This document shows, in pieces, positions 18,926-26,344 of a DNA stretch of 64,000 nucleotides. The notes beneath the pieces were generated by a model. It saw nothing but the letters and a program-made list of their open reading frames with translations, ran no database searches and had not been told where the DNA came from. This DNA comes from CAZMBI01 sp964564675 (GTDB taxonomy: Bacteria > Pseudomonadota > Alphaproteobacteria > Rickettsiales > UBA3002). The DNA is taken from positions 75,749-139,748 of the forward strand of contig CAZMBI010000004.1 in NCBI GenBank assembly GCA_964564675.1. Direction: 5' to 3'. Each line of letters starts with the position of its first letter. Positions within the stretch are counted from its first letter, which is position 1. A program made the position numbers and the translations under genes.

Positions 18926-18937
18926 TCCGCCCCCTTC

Positions 18938-18966
18938 AGCCGTTAGTGGCTAACCGCTAACCGCTT
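18938..18966. repeat. TTAGTGG/TAACCGC repeat between mraZ and rsmH
   Basis: The short spacer contains CAGCCGTTAGTGGCTAACCG followed by a second CTAACCGC. The arms GCCGTTAG and CTAACCGC are nearly complementary. The words match the TTAGCG family at the assembly gap and the CTAACCGCTAATTCG overlapping the ftsZ stop at about 121-135. Confidence 0.5.
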
Positions 18967-19418
18967 GTTGCCTTCTCCGCGCGCAGCGCCAGACGTTTTT
19001 CTTTCGCCAGCTTTCGCGCCTGCGTTTCATGCGCACTGAACGCGCCCGGCTCCCAGATTTCAAACGTCGCGCCCTTGCCGACAAAGATGCACTGACTGAC
19101 AATATTCGCCTCTTCCATCAGCGGCTCCGGCAGCACTACGCGCCCCTCACCGTCGAAGCCCAGCTGCACCGATCCGCCCAGAATGGCGGTGGCAAAGGCG
19201 TCACGTTCTTCCGAGAAAGGGTCGAGCGATTCAATTCGCTCATATAACTGTTCAATGCGATCCATACCGCAGGCTTCGATGCACGGATTAACGAACGAGG
19301 GATAGACAATAATGCCATTGAAATGCTGCCCCGATAATGCGCCACGAAACGGCACCGGCACCGAGACCCGGCCTTTCTTATCGATCTGCTTTTCGAATGT
19401 CGACAGAAACAGCGCCAT
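18957..19418 (-). CDS. mraZ: Transcriptional regulator MraZ
   Basis: AbrB-fold, ring-forming DNA-binding protein that regulates its own dcw promoter. It begins MALFLSTFEKQIDKKGRVSV, the first of two SpoVT/AbrB-like repeats. The second repeat contains QLGFDGEGRVVLPEPLMEEANI. I use the ATG at 19418 (153 residues), where AGAAGG lies 8 bases upstream. The longer frame to 19544 adds 42 residues outside the family. The strikingly phased repeats around its promoter (19630-19683) support autoregulation. Confidence 0.95.
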   Translation of the reverse strand: MALFLSTFEKQIDKKGRVSVPVPFRGALSGQHFNGIIVYPSFVNPCIEACGMDRIEQLYERIESLDPFSEERDAFATAILGGSVQLGFDGEGRVVLPEPLMEEANIVSQCIFVGKGATFEIWEPGAFSAHETQARKLAKEKRLALRAEKATSG

Positions 19419-19466
19419 TACCATCACCTTCTGGGGTAACCAGGCTGCTGCCGGGACAATCACCCA

Positions 19467-19488
19467 GAGCAGAAGCATGCTCCTGCTC
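19467..19488. other. Hairpin in the mraZ leader
   Basis: GAGCAG (19467-19472) pairs with CTGCTC (19483-19488) around an inner AGCATGCT palindrome, in the roughly 240-base leader between the predicted mraZ start site and its ATG. It could affect leader folding; there is no U-run, so it is not a plain terminator. Confidence 0.4.
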
Positions 19489-19629
19489 CGGGTTTCATGT
19501 GGTCGCGTAACCAACCTTGGGTTTACCCCTTTATTCACTGTCATGGCAGGTAGCCTGTCCGTTCCGGCTCTTGTTTTGGCGGCCGCTTTGGTCTCTGCAC
19601 GCCTGCCCAGCTTATCTGCCCGCTAATTT

Positions 19630-19683
19630 TGGGCTTATTTGGTTTTTTTTGGATATATTTGGGATAGTATGGTTTAATCCGGG
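19630..19683. promoter_or_regulatory. Probable MraZ operator: six GG words at exact 10-bp period
   Basis: On the plus strand GG words start at 19631, 19641, 19651, 19661, 19671 and 19681, five preceded by T and one by C (TGGG, TGG, TGG, TGGG, TGG, CGGG). The spacing is exactly 10 bases. E. coli MraZ is known to bind TGGGN repeats separated by 5-base spacers, which is also a 10-bp period. The array overlaps the -10 and most of the spacer of the predicted mraZ promoter, as expected for a self-repressor. It is in the opposite orientation to the mraZ gene. Confidence 0.7.
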
Positions 19684-19692
19684 ATGCGTCAA
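19664..19692 (-). promoter_or_regulatory. mraZ / dcw promoter
   Basis: On the minus strand TTGACG (19687-19692) and TACTAT (19664-19669) are separated by 17 bases, a good sigma-70 match. Transcription would start near 19657, about 240 bases before the mraZ ATG. The element lies inside the 10-bp-phased GG array. Confidence 0.65.
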
Positions 19693-20006
19693 GTAAAATC
19701 TGGGCGTTAGCGCCTCACGCCCCGCGGTCTATCAGACAGCGCAGGGATTGATCCGTCACATAATTTTTTATTTCAGGCGATCCATCGCCCTGTGACCAGG
19801 GGCTTGTATCAATAAATCACTGATATTATAGTGGCTTGCACAGGCTTTGCCGGCGCACATTTATTGATAAAAGATGACGATAATTAACAGAAAATTAGGG
19901 CTTCCTTAACAGAACTGTAAAGAAACCGTGTTACTGTCTTAATCTAGGCAAAAAATAATAACCGGCCTAACGCCGATACGGCGGATCATAACAAAGGGAG
20001 GCATTC

Positions 20007-20423
20007 ATGGCATTGTTGCGCAAGGCGGAGCGTCGTCCGGCGGTTCCTGTTGTTCCACCATCCCAGCTTGACGCGATTGACGAGGCGGAGCAGCCGCTGG
20101 CTTCCAGCACCCAGGCGGTGCAGGCGGCGGTGGTGGCGCTGGCCAAGGATATGGAATTTATCGGCCGCGGCGGATGTTTACTGCCGGATGTGAGCGAACT
20201 GAGCACCTATATTAAGCGCTGCGTCCCGCATATCGTCAAAGGCGAGTATATCGACAGCTATTTTGTCAACCCGGCCTACTCCAAGCCGTTTTATCAGTTG
20301 AAAGGCAAAGGGTTTGAAGCCGACGAACCGGCGATTGACGATGCCATTTCCAAGGTTCAGCCGATTTACGAGACGATACTGCAGAATATCTCGCAGCAAA
20401 AATCGAACGAACCGAAGTCCTAG
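20007..20423 (+). CDS. Conserved-looking hypothetical protein, 138 aa
   Basis: I do not recognise a family. The protein is soluble with no signal peptide. It has a Pro-rich N-terminus (RRPAVPVVPPSQL), then a mixed alpha/beta-looking body with two cysteines (GGCLLP, IKRCVPH). A strong AGGGAGG lies 5 bases before the ATG, so it is very likely translated. It is divergent from mraZ and stands alone before rnpB. A degenerate version of the 7+4+7 repeat (CTGTAAA-GAAA-CCGTGTT at 19915-19932) lies upstream, weaker than the six listed elsewhere. The 580-base space between mraZ and this gene holds the mraZ promoter and no other gene I can support. Confidence 0.75.
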   Translation: MALLRKAERRPAVPVVPPSQLDAIDEAEQPLASSTQAVQAAVVALAKDMEFIGRGGCLLPDVSELSTYIKRCVPHIVKGEYIDSYFVNPAYSKPFYQLKGKGFEADEPAIDDAISKVQPIYETILQNISQQKSNEPKS

Positions 20424-20478
20424 GTGCAATCACTCATTAATTGGCTGTTTAGTGGCCGGCAAGCAAACGGGCAAGCCG

Positions 20479-21059
20479 AATCAGAGGGTCTGTAAGCCGG
20501 GTTCTGTCTAGGGCAGAGATCAGGTTTTTTGGATTCGGGATTCAGGTTTTTTCCCTGAACCCTAAACCCCGGAATCCCGATCCCTGCCCAGAGATGGCCA
20601 TTCATCTGGGCCGGCCGTTACCGACCGGCTCAAGCAACCGACCCGGACGATCTCCGCGCGGAACCCGCGGTGGCCTTAAGGCCTCATCGTCCCTATTTGG
20701 TTTTGCTCCTGGCGGGGTTTACCATGCCGCTGCTGTTGCCAGCAGCGCGGTGCGCTCTTACCGCACCCTTTCACTTTTACCTATCGCTTCCCGCTTCGCG
20801 CTGCTGCGCTCCGCGATGAAGCGGGCTCAAGGCCGGGTTGCACTGCTGCGCTCCTTCTTGTGCCCATATAGGAAACCTGCTCTCTGTGGCACTTTCCCTC
20901 GGATCGCTCCGGGCGGGTGTTACCCGCCGCCATGTTTCGTGGAGCCCGGACTTTCCTCTGGCACGAAGTCACGTAGTCACGATCGTACGAAGTCACACAA
21001 CATTCATGTCTTCCTGACTTCGTGGCTTCGAATCCAGCAGCCATCCGACCCTCTGAATC
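20479..21059 (-). ncRNA. rnpB: RNase P RNA (type A), oversized by repeat insertions
   Basis: Catalytic RNA that matures tRNA 5' ends. On the minus strand the 5' CAGAGGGTC pairs with a 3' GACCCTCTG (P1). The core GAGGAAAGTCCGGGCTCC is complete, as are GGTGCGGTAAGAGCGCACCG, AGATGAATGG and the 3' ACAGAACCCGGCTTACAG. The gene is about 580 bases rather than about 400. The extra sequence lies in three places. A GAAGTCACG/CGTGACTTC palindrome (about 20960-21036) sits between P1/P2 and the core, in the P3 position. A long extension (about 20782-20880) sits in the P12 position and contains GGAGCGCAGCAG twice. A GATTCGGGATTCAGG-type hairpin (about 20506-20595) lies just before the 3' conserved block. 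Ends are approximate. Confidence 0.93.
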
Positions 21060-21068
21060 TTGAATATA

Positions 21069-21803
21069 TTAGATCAAACGCACGAGCGCTTCAAGCCGGG
21101 ATTGGCACTCGCCATCCCAGACGCCATCCACCCGCTCGGGCCGGAAATGGCGCTGAAAGGCAAGGACCACCTGCTCGGTGTTGATACCATACATCGCATC
21201 AATCGGCATGCCATAGCCGTAAAACACCAGCATTTCCTGCATCTGGCGCACATGCTCGCCGGCATCGCCGCATGCCAGCGGGCGCGGGATGTCTTTGGGC
21301 GGCGGATTGCCGTGCCACAGGCCGATGCCCGCGTCCGCCAGCCGCTCCCACGGAAACAGTTCGCCAGGGTCCTGTTTGCGGCGGAAGGCGATATCGGAAT
21401 GGCCGACCACGCTGCGGTCTTTAATCTGTTGATTGCGCTTTAAAATATCCTGACATAACGGGATGAGTACGGCGATCTGCGCCTCCGGAAACGGCCGGTA
21501 GCCCCATTCATGGCCGGGATTGACCAGCTCGATACCGACGGAGCGCGCGTTCATATCGGTGCAGCCACGCCAGTAGGCGATACCGGCATGCCAGGCGCGC
21601 TCGCTTTCCGCCACCAGCCGGAAGATACGGCCATCTTCTTCCACCAGATAATGCGCCGAGACCTTGGCCTGCGGGTCACACAACCGCGTCAGCGCTTCCT
21701 CGCCGCTTGGCATGCCGGTATAATGCAGCACCAGTTTTTCGATCGGCGCGCCGTCGCGGCTGTCATAATTGGGCGAAGGATGCGCGATTATCTCCATCGT
21801 CAT
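21069..21803 (-). CDS. N-acetylmuramoyl-L-alanine amidase, AmpD/AmiD type, with PG-binding domain
   Basis: Zinc amidase cleaving the MurNAc-L-Ala bond of muropeptides, used in wall recycling or remodelling. The Amidase_2 domain carries the zinc ligands in KLVLHYTG and in VGHSDIAFRRKQDPGELFPW (His and the DPG Asp). The C-terminal third (DAGEHVRQMQEMLVFYGYG onward) is a PG_binding_1 domain. No signal peptide is visible from the chosen ATG (21803, 244 residues), which suggests a cytoplasmic or unconventionally exported enzyme. A second ATG lies two codons later. The 3' end nearly touches rnpB. Confidence 0.88.
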   Translation of the reverse strand: MTMEIIAHPSPNYDSRDGAPIEKLVLHYTGMPSGEEALTRLCDPQAKVSAHYLVEEDGRIFRLVAESERAWHAGIAYWRGCTDMNARSVGIELVNPGHEWGYRPFPEAQIAVLIPLCQDILKRNQQIKDRSVVGHSDIAFRRKQDPGELFPWERLADAGIGLWHGNPPPKDIPRPLACGDAGEHVRQMQEMLVFYGYGMPIDAMYGINTEQVVLAFQRHFRPERVDGVWDGECQSRLEALVRLI

Positions 21804-21871
21804 TAAGGTGTAACATAAAGAGGGTAATATAACCATTGCAATCGGTTATCAATCAACAGGAAGTCAATGGA

Positions 21872-22429
21872 ATGCCTGATCGTCGGAAACCGCGATCACT
21901 CAGCAAACTGCCGACGAACCGAATCGTGAGTGTAGAGTATCCGAAAAAGCCCGGCACGCCTATCGGTGAAGCCGAATTACGCGCATTGCTGGATGATGAT
22001 CCGGGTTTCCTGTTTGAATGCTGTCGCGACCTGATAGACGAGATCCCGAATGCCCCGCTATCACGCATTGGCGAAGGAGATCATCGGGGGCGTTACGCGC
22101 TGAGCCTGAAACCCGAAACATTACCCAAGGAGCTGAGAATAAATGACTTTCAGGACATTAACAAGGTAATGGAACAAGGCTGGAAGCAATGCCATGATAC
22201 CCGCTCCCCCCTGCCCGATATGACGATGCAGCCCATCACCGAAGAGCTAAAGGTCATCGGCTTTCGCCTGATTTTCCGCCAGATTAACACCTTCAACGCA
22301 GCCATGGACGCACATACACGTTTAAAAGGCCAGGCCGATCACCTGAAAGAATCGCTGGCTGAGGTGCAAAGTCGCAATGACTTTCACCCCAGATTATATC
22401 ATGACACACAATATAGGCATCGGCATTGA
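21872..22429 (+). CDS. Hypothetical protein, 185 aa
   Basis: Not recognised. It has a basic N-terminus (PDRRKPRSLSKLPTNR), then acidic/helical segments (GEAELRALLDDDPGFLFECCRDLIDEIP), and a C-terminal helix that may be coiled coil (HTRLKGQADHLKESLAEVQSRND). It ends in a His-rich tail. AGGAAG lies about 8 bases before the ATG at 21872; an upstream TTG at 21836 is less likely. It is divergent from the amidase gene, with 68 bases between them. There is no signal peptide or membrane segment. Confidence 0.65.
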   Translation: MPDRRKPRSLSKLPTNRIVSVEYPKKPGTPIGEAELRALLDDDPGFLFECCRDLIDEIPNAPLSRIGEGDHRGRYALSLKPETLPKELRINDFQDINKVMEQGWKQCHDTRSPLPDMTMQPITEELKVIGFRLIFRQINTFNAAMDAHTRLKGQADHLKESLAEVQSRNDFHPRLYHDTQYRHRH

Positions 22430-22507
22430 GCCATCGGACACCGGCTTCACCCCCATCGCTTCGCATAAATCGTTGCGTCGCGCGCAGTCGCCGCCTACAA
22501 CGGCCAT

Positions 22508-24115
22508 ATGAATACCCAACGCGTATATTTATACGATTCCACCCTGCGCGACGGGGCGCAGGCACGCGGCATTGACTTTACCGTCGCCGACAAGCTCGCC
22601 ATCACCCGCGAGCTGGATCGCTTCGGCATCGACTACATCGAAGGCGGCTGGCCCGGCGCCAACCCTAACGACGATGCGTTTTTCGCCGAAGCCCCTGCTC
22701 TCAAGCGCGCCACGCTGACCGCCTTCGGTATGACGCGCCGCGCTGGCCGCTCGGCCGCCAACGATCCCGGCCTGCAGGATATATTGAACGCGCAGACAAC
22801 CGCCGTTTGTCTGGTCGGCAAGGCATGGGAAAAACAGGTGAAAGCCGCGCTTGGCATCTCGGGCAAGGAAAATCTCCGCATAATCAGCGAAAGCCTGGAC
22901 CATATGGTCAACGCCACGCGTGAGGCGCTGTTTGACGCCGAACATTTCTTCGACGGCTATAAAGCCAATCCCGATTATGCGCTTGAGGTCGTGCGCGCCG
23001 CGTATGATGCCGGTGCGCGCTGGGTGGTGCTGTGCGACACCAACGGCGGCAGCCTGCCGCATGAAATCGCCGAAATCGTGCGCGCCGTCACCGAGCATAT
23101 TCCCGGGACACATCTGGGCATTCACTGCCACAACGATACCGAAAATGCCGTGGCCAACTCGCTGGCGGCGGTGCAGGCCGGCGTGCGGCAGGTACAGGGC
23201 ACCGTCAACGGCATCGGCGAGCGCTGCGGCAACGCCAACCTGATCGCCATCATCCCCAATCTGGTGCTCAAGCTGGGCATGAAAACCGGCATCAGCGAAG
23301 CCCGCCTGCAGCAGCTGACGCATCTGTCGCGTTTTGTCGATGACCGGCTCAACCGCCCACCCAACGCCCATGCCGCCTATGTCGGCAGCGCCGCTTTCGC
23401 GCACAAAGGCGGGCTGCATGTCTCGGCCATGGCCAAAGACACCAGTAGCTATGAACATATTCCACCCGATGCGGTGGGCAATCAGCGCAGTATTTTAGTC
23501 TCCGACAAGGCGGGCAAATCCAATATCATCGCCCGGCTGAAACAGCTGGGGCTTGAGGCGGAAGCTCGGGATGAGCGCATCGGCGAGGTGGTTAAAGAGG
23601 TCAAAGAACGCGAGAAGATGGGCTATGCCTATGAGGATGCCGATGCCAGCTTCGAACTGCTGGTACGCCGCAAGCTCGGCACCGTGCCGGAATTTTTCGC
23701 ACTGGACAGTTTCCGCGTCATCGACGAGCGGCGCTATAACGCCCGCGGCAAACTGGTCACCATGTCGGAGGCGACAATTAAGGTGCGTATTCTCAAAACC
23801 CCCGGCCATCAATCGGACGGCGAAGCGCTCGTGATGACGGTGGCCGAAGGCAACGGGCCGGTCAACGCCCTGGACGCGGCGCTGCGTAAGGCGCTGGCGC
23901 CGACTTTCAAATCACTGAAAAGCATTCAGCTGACGGACTATAAGGTGCGCATCCTCACCCCGCAGGAGGCCACCGCCGCCCTCACCCGCGTGCTGATCGA
24001 AAGCCGCGACAGCATAGGCCAGATATGGACAACGCTGGGCGTCTCCCACAACGTGATCGACGCCTCGTTCAATGCCCTGCACGACTCAATTGTGTATCGC
24101 CTGATGAAAGGGTGA
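22508..24115 (+). CDS. cimA: (R)-citramalate synthase
   Basis: Condenses pyruvate and acetyl-CoA to (R)-citramalate, the threonine-independent route to 2-oxobutyrate for isoleucine. The HMGL-like catalytic barrel opens with LYDSTLRDGAQARGIDFTVADKL and contains the metal-binding GIHCHNDTENAVANSLAAVQAG and GIGERCGNANL. The C-terminal LeuA-type dimer/regulatory domain starts around residue 390. Length (535) matches the GSU1798-type citramalate synthases rather than 2-isopropylmalate synthase (which usually opens FDTTLRDGEQ). Confidence 0.93.
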   Translation: MNTQRVYLYDSTLRDGAQARGIDFTVADKLAITRELDRFGIDYIEGGWPGANPNDDAFFAEAPALKRATLTAFGMTRRAGRSAANDPGLQDILNAQTTAVCLVGKAWEKQVKAALGISGKENLRIISESLDHMVNATREALFDAEHFFDGYKANPDYALEVVRAAYDAGARWVVLCDTNGGSLPHEIAEIVRAVTEHIPGTHLGIHCHNDTENAVANSLAAVQAGVRQVQGTVNGIGERCGNANLIAIIPNLVLKLGMKTGISEARLQQLTHLSRFVDDRLNRPPNAHAAYVGSAAFAHKGGLHVSAMAKDTSSYEHIPPDAVGNQRSILVSDKAGKSNIIARLKQLGLEAEARDERIGEVVKEVKEREKMGYAYEDADASFELLVRRKLGTVPEFFALDSFRVIDERRYNARGKLVTMSEATIKVRILKTPGHQSDGEALVMTVAEGNGPVNALDAALRKALAPTFKSLKSIQLTDYKVRILTPQEATAALTRVLIESRDSIGQIWTTLGVSHNVIDASFNALHDSIVYRLMKG

Positions 24116-24312
24116 GGCATGAAAAAGGGAGGCGCTACTGGCGCGCCTCGCCCTTCTTCGGCCTGGGACAGCGCACGCTCGGCATCGCTCCAGTCGATGC
24201 CAAACGGCGTATTGCTGCGCGAAATGAGAAGCACCATAAGCGCGAACACAAAACCGCCAACTGCGATGAGTAAACGGCGAGACATGCCGGAAGGTTTAGG
24301 CCGCACGCTCAT
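23938..24312 (-). CDS. Possible small single-pass membrane protein
   Basis: The first half looks real: a basic start (MSVRPKPSGMSRR), then a clean membrane helix (LLIAVGGFVFALMVLLI) and a polar segment. The second half runs antisense through the last 178 bases of cimA and may be accidental. GGTGG lies a few bases upstream of the ATG. No family is recognised; a short membrane protein ending before cimA by error or frameshift is also possible. Confidence 0.3.
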   Translation of the reverse strand: MSVRPKPSGMSRRLLIAVGGFVFALMVLLISRSNTPFGIDWSDAERALSQAEEGRGAPVAPPFFMPHPFIRRYTIESCRALNEASITLWETPSVVHIWPMLSRLSISTRVRAAVASCGVRMRTL

Positions 24313-24534
24313 GAATTACCACCCCGCATACACGCTTTTCTCATACACACGCTTTGTCGCCGGCGGAGGAGATGGTAACGGCTTCAGCAAGGACGATAGC
24401 CGGCCGAATGGGAATAGCTTCCGTTTTCATAAATTCTCTTAATGCCAAATATAAAAATTAGTCACTTCACTTATATTAGCAGTATTACTATAAGGCTAAA
24501 CCATGAGCAGAAAATTTATGTAAGGAAAAGCCCC

Positions 24535-24708
24535 ATGCGCCTCCTATCCACCAACACAGCCGGCATTTTGCTCCTTGCTGGTTCGCCTTCATGGGCTAAG
24601 GCATACCGTCATATAACGAAAGACGCGTTCATCGCCGCGCAAAAACAACGCGATGACGGCATGATTACCATCGGCAATGCCGATAACTCCGTAAAAAAAG
24701 GTGGATGA
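24535..24708 (+). CDS. Possible small secreted peptide, 57 aa
   Basis: A start at ATG 24535 has AAGGAAA about 6 bases upstream and encodes a plausible signal peptide (MRLLSTNTAGILLLAGSPSWAKA) followed by about 34 polar residues rich in Lys, Asp and Asn. It precedes sbtA by about 100 bases on the same strand. No homologue is recognised. The rest of the cimA-sbtA interval (about 24313-24534) shows nothing else convincing. Confidence 0.4.
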   Translation: MRLLSTNTAGILLLAGSPSWAKAYRHITKDAFIAAQKQRDDGMITIGNADNSVKKGG

Positions 24709-24804
24709 GCTGACAATTCGGCTCAAACTCAGCCATGGCCCGCAGGGTTGCGCCAAAAATGCCGTGTGCTTAATGTCAACAGGCCTTAACACTGAGGACA
24801 CCAA

Positions 24805-25812
24805 ATGGAATTTTTACTCGATTTTATGACACGATTGGCCATGCAGTTTCAGTCCCCTACGTTGGGCTTTCTGATTGGCGGCATGGTGGTCGCTGCCCTC
24901 GGGAGTAATCTAAAAATTCCCAATGCGGTGTATCAGTTTATTGTCTTCATGTTGCTGATCAAAATAGGGATTGAAGGTGGCATCGAAATCCGTGAAGCAA
25001 ATGTAGTGGCGATGCTCCTGCCCGCGCTGGCAGCCGTCATAATCGGGGTGATGATTGTGCTGATCGGGAGTTTTGTATTTTCTCTGCTACCGGTTATCAG
25101 GCGGGAAGATGGTATTGCCACCGCCGGCTTGTTTGGTGCGGTCAGTGCCTCAACTTTAGCGGCCGCCATGGTGATGCTGGAGCAGGAATCCATTCCGTTT
25201 GAGGCCTGGGTGCCCGCCCTCTATCCGTTCATGGATATACCGGCTCTGATTGTAGCGATCGTATTGGCAAACATGCACCTTCACAAGCAGCACAATGTGA
25301 ACGATACTAAAATCGATGTTTGGAGTATTTTAAAAGAAAGCCTGCGCGGCTCGGCACTATCTGCGCTACTGCTGGGGATGGCGCTGGGGTTGCTGACAAA
25401 GCCGGACCCTATACTGGAAAGCTTTTATGATCCGCTTTTCCGGGGGTTTTTGTCGGTGCTAATGCTGGTGATGGGAATGGAAGCCTATGCCCGGTTGAGC
25501 GAGCTGAAGCAGGTTGCCCACTGGTATGCGGTCTATGCGTTAATTGCACCGGTTGCCCATGGGCTGATGGCATTCGGACTGGGCTATATCGCCCATGTGC
25601 TGGCAGGCTTTAGCCCCGGCGGGGTGATTATCCTGTCTGTGATTGCGGCGTCCAACTCGGATATTTCCGGGCCACCAACCCTAAGAGCGGGAATTCCTAC
25701 GGCAAACCCGTCTTCGTATATTGGCGCCTCAACCAGTGTGGGCACGCCGGTTGCTATTGCCGTTTGTATTCCGCTGTTTATCTCGCTGGGGGAAGTCGTA
25801 TTTAACGTGTAA
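24805..25812 (+). CDS. sbtA: SbtA-type sodium-dependent bicarbonate transporter
   Basis: Polytopic membrane protein of the SbtA family (PF05982), known in cyanobacteria as a Na+/HCO3- symporter. About ten membrane segments in two inverted halves are visible. Family-like segments include GFLIGGMVVAALGSNLKIPNAVYQF, GLFGAVSASTLAAAMVMLE and AASNSDISGPPTLRAGIP. GAGG lies 6 bases before the ATG. It is followed after 13 bases by a PII-like gene, the standard SbtA-SbtB pairing, so the pair is probably a regulated bicarbonate uptake unit. Substrate is inferred by family. Confidence 0.88.
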   Translation: MEFLLDFMTRLAMQFQSPTLGFLIGGMVVAALGSNLKIPNAVYQFIVFMLLIKIGIEGGIEIREANVVAMLLPALAAVIIGVMIVLIGSFVFSLLPVIRREDGIATAGLFGAVSASTLAAAMVMLEQESIPFEAWVPALYPFMDIPALIVAIVLANMHLHKQHNVNDTKIDVWSILKESLRGSALSALLLGMALGLLTKPDPILESFYDPLFRGFLSVLMLVMGMEAYARLSELKQVAHWYAVYALIAPVAHGLMAFGLGYIAHVLAGFSPGGVIILSVIAASNSDISGPPTLRAGIPTANPSSYIGASTSVGTPVAIAVCIPLFISLGEVVFNV

Positions 25813-25825
25813 CCAGGAGAAAATT

Positions 25826-26152
25826 ATGACCCTACATAAAGCGGAAAAAGTCGTCATCATTACTGAAAGAATCATCGTCAAAGGCGTGTGTGATGTCATC
25901 GAGGCATGCGGTGCGACGGGCTATACGATTGTAGCTGCCGGCGGCAAAGGCAGTCGCAATATCCGCTCCACCTCCGAACGCGCTTCGGTAGTGGAGGATT
26001 TCACCAATGTTAAGATAGACGTCATCGTAAATGATAAATCCATGGCGGAACGCATCATGGATCAGATTACCGAAAAATACTTTCAGCATTACTCGGGCAT
26101 CACCTATATGGAATATGTGGAAATTTTAAGGCCTAAAAAGTTTGGTGCGTAA
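25826..26152 (+). CDS. sbtB: SbtB-like PII signalling protein
   Basis: PII-superfamily trimeric regulator of 108 residues, expected to bind adenine nucleotides (cyclic AMP/AMP/ADP in cyanobacterial SbtB) and gate SbtA. The ferredoxin-like fold is evident: VVIITERIIVKGVCDVIEACGATGYTIVAAGGKGSRN, then the T-loop, then VKIDVIVNDKSMAERIMDQITEKYF. The T-loop is short and has no GlnB uridylylation tyrosine motif. The C-terminal CGPxGC redox extension of some cyanobacterial SbtB is absent. AGGAGA precedes the ATG. It forms an operon with sbtA. Confidence 0.85.
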   Translation: MTLHKAEKVVIITERIIVKGVCDVIEACGATGYTIVAAGGKGSRNIRSTSERASVVEDFTNVKIDVIVNDKSMAERIMDQITEKYFQHYSGITYMEYVEILRPKKFGA

Positions 26153-26301
26153 TAGAGGGAAAAAGGTAAATTACCGACTACGCGTAGTTTTTTTTCCAAT
26201 GTTAAGTAAGTCTCACAGTTAGGTGATAGCTTACCCCATACAGGCTTTGAATCAACTGCAACACCTTGCTCGGCAAGTGTTTTCACAGCTTCGCCATACA
26301 A
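26104..26301 (-). pseudogene. Possible gene remnant antisense to sbtB end
   Basis: A 65-codon open frame reads LYGEAVKTLAEQGVAVDSKPVWGKLSPNC and onward, which has natural-looking composition but no ATG, no ribosome-binding site and a stop a few codons upstream. It fills the sbtB-trmJ spacer, which is AT-richer than its neighbours. I read it as a possible decayed fragment; it may equally be chance. Confidence 0.2.
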
Positions 26302-26344
26302 CTGTGATTCACAGGAATCATATTAACAAAAATATGACGATTTG

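Noticed and set aside
19630..19683. Phased GG words as simple A-tract DNA curvature
   Set aside because: The repeated element is T/C-GG rather than an A-tract, only one T-run is long, and the array overlaps the mraZ promoter, which favours an MraZ operator.
20594..21184. A 196-codon plus-strand open frame
   Set aside because: It runs through rnpB in antisense and its translation has the low-complexity look of structured RNA sequence.
24119..24442. A plus-strand frame following cimA
   Set aside because: Its start codon follows the cimA stop without a ribosome-binding site, the composition is irregular, and the opposite strand offers a more natural membrane-protein start.
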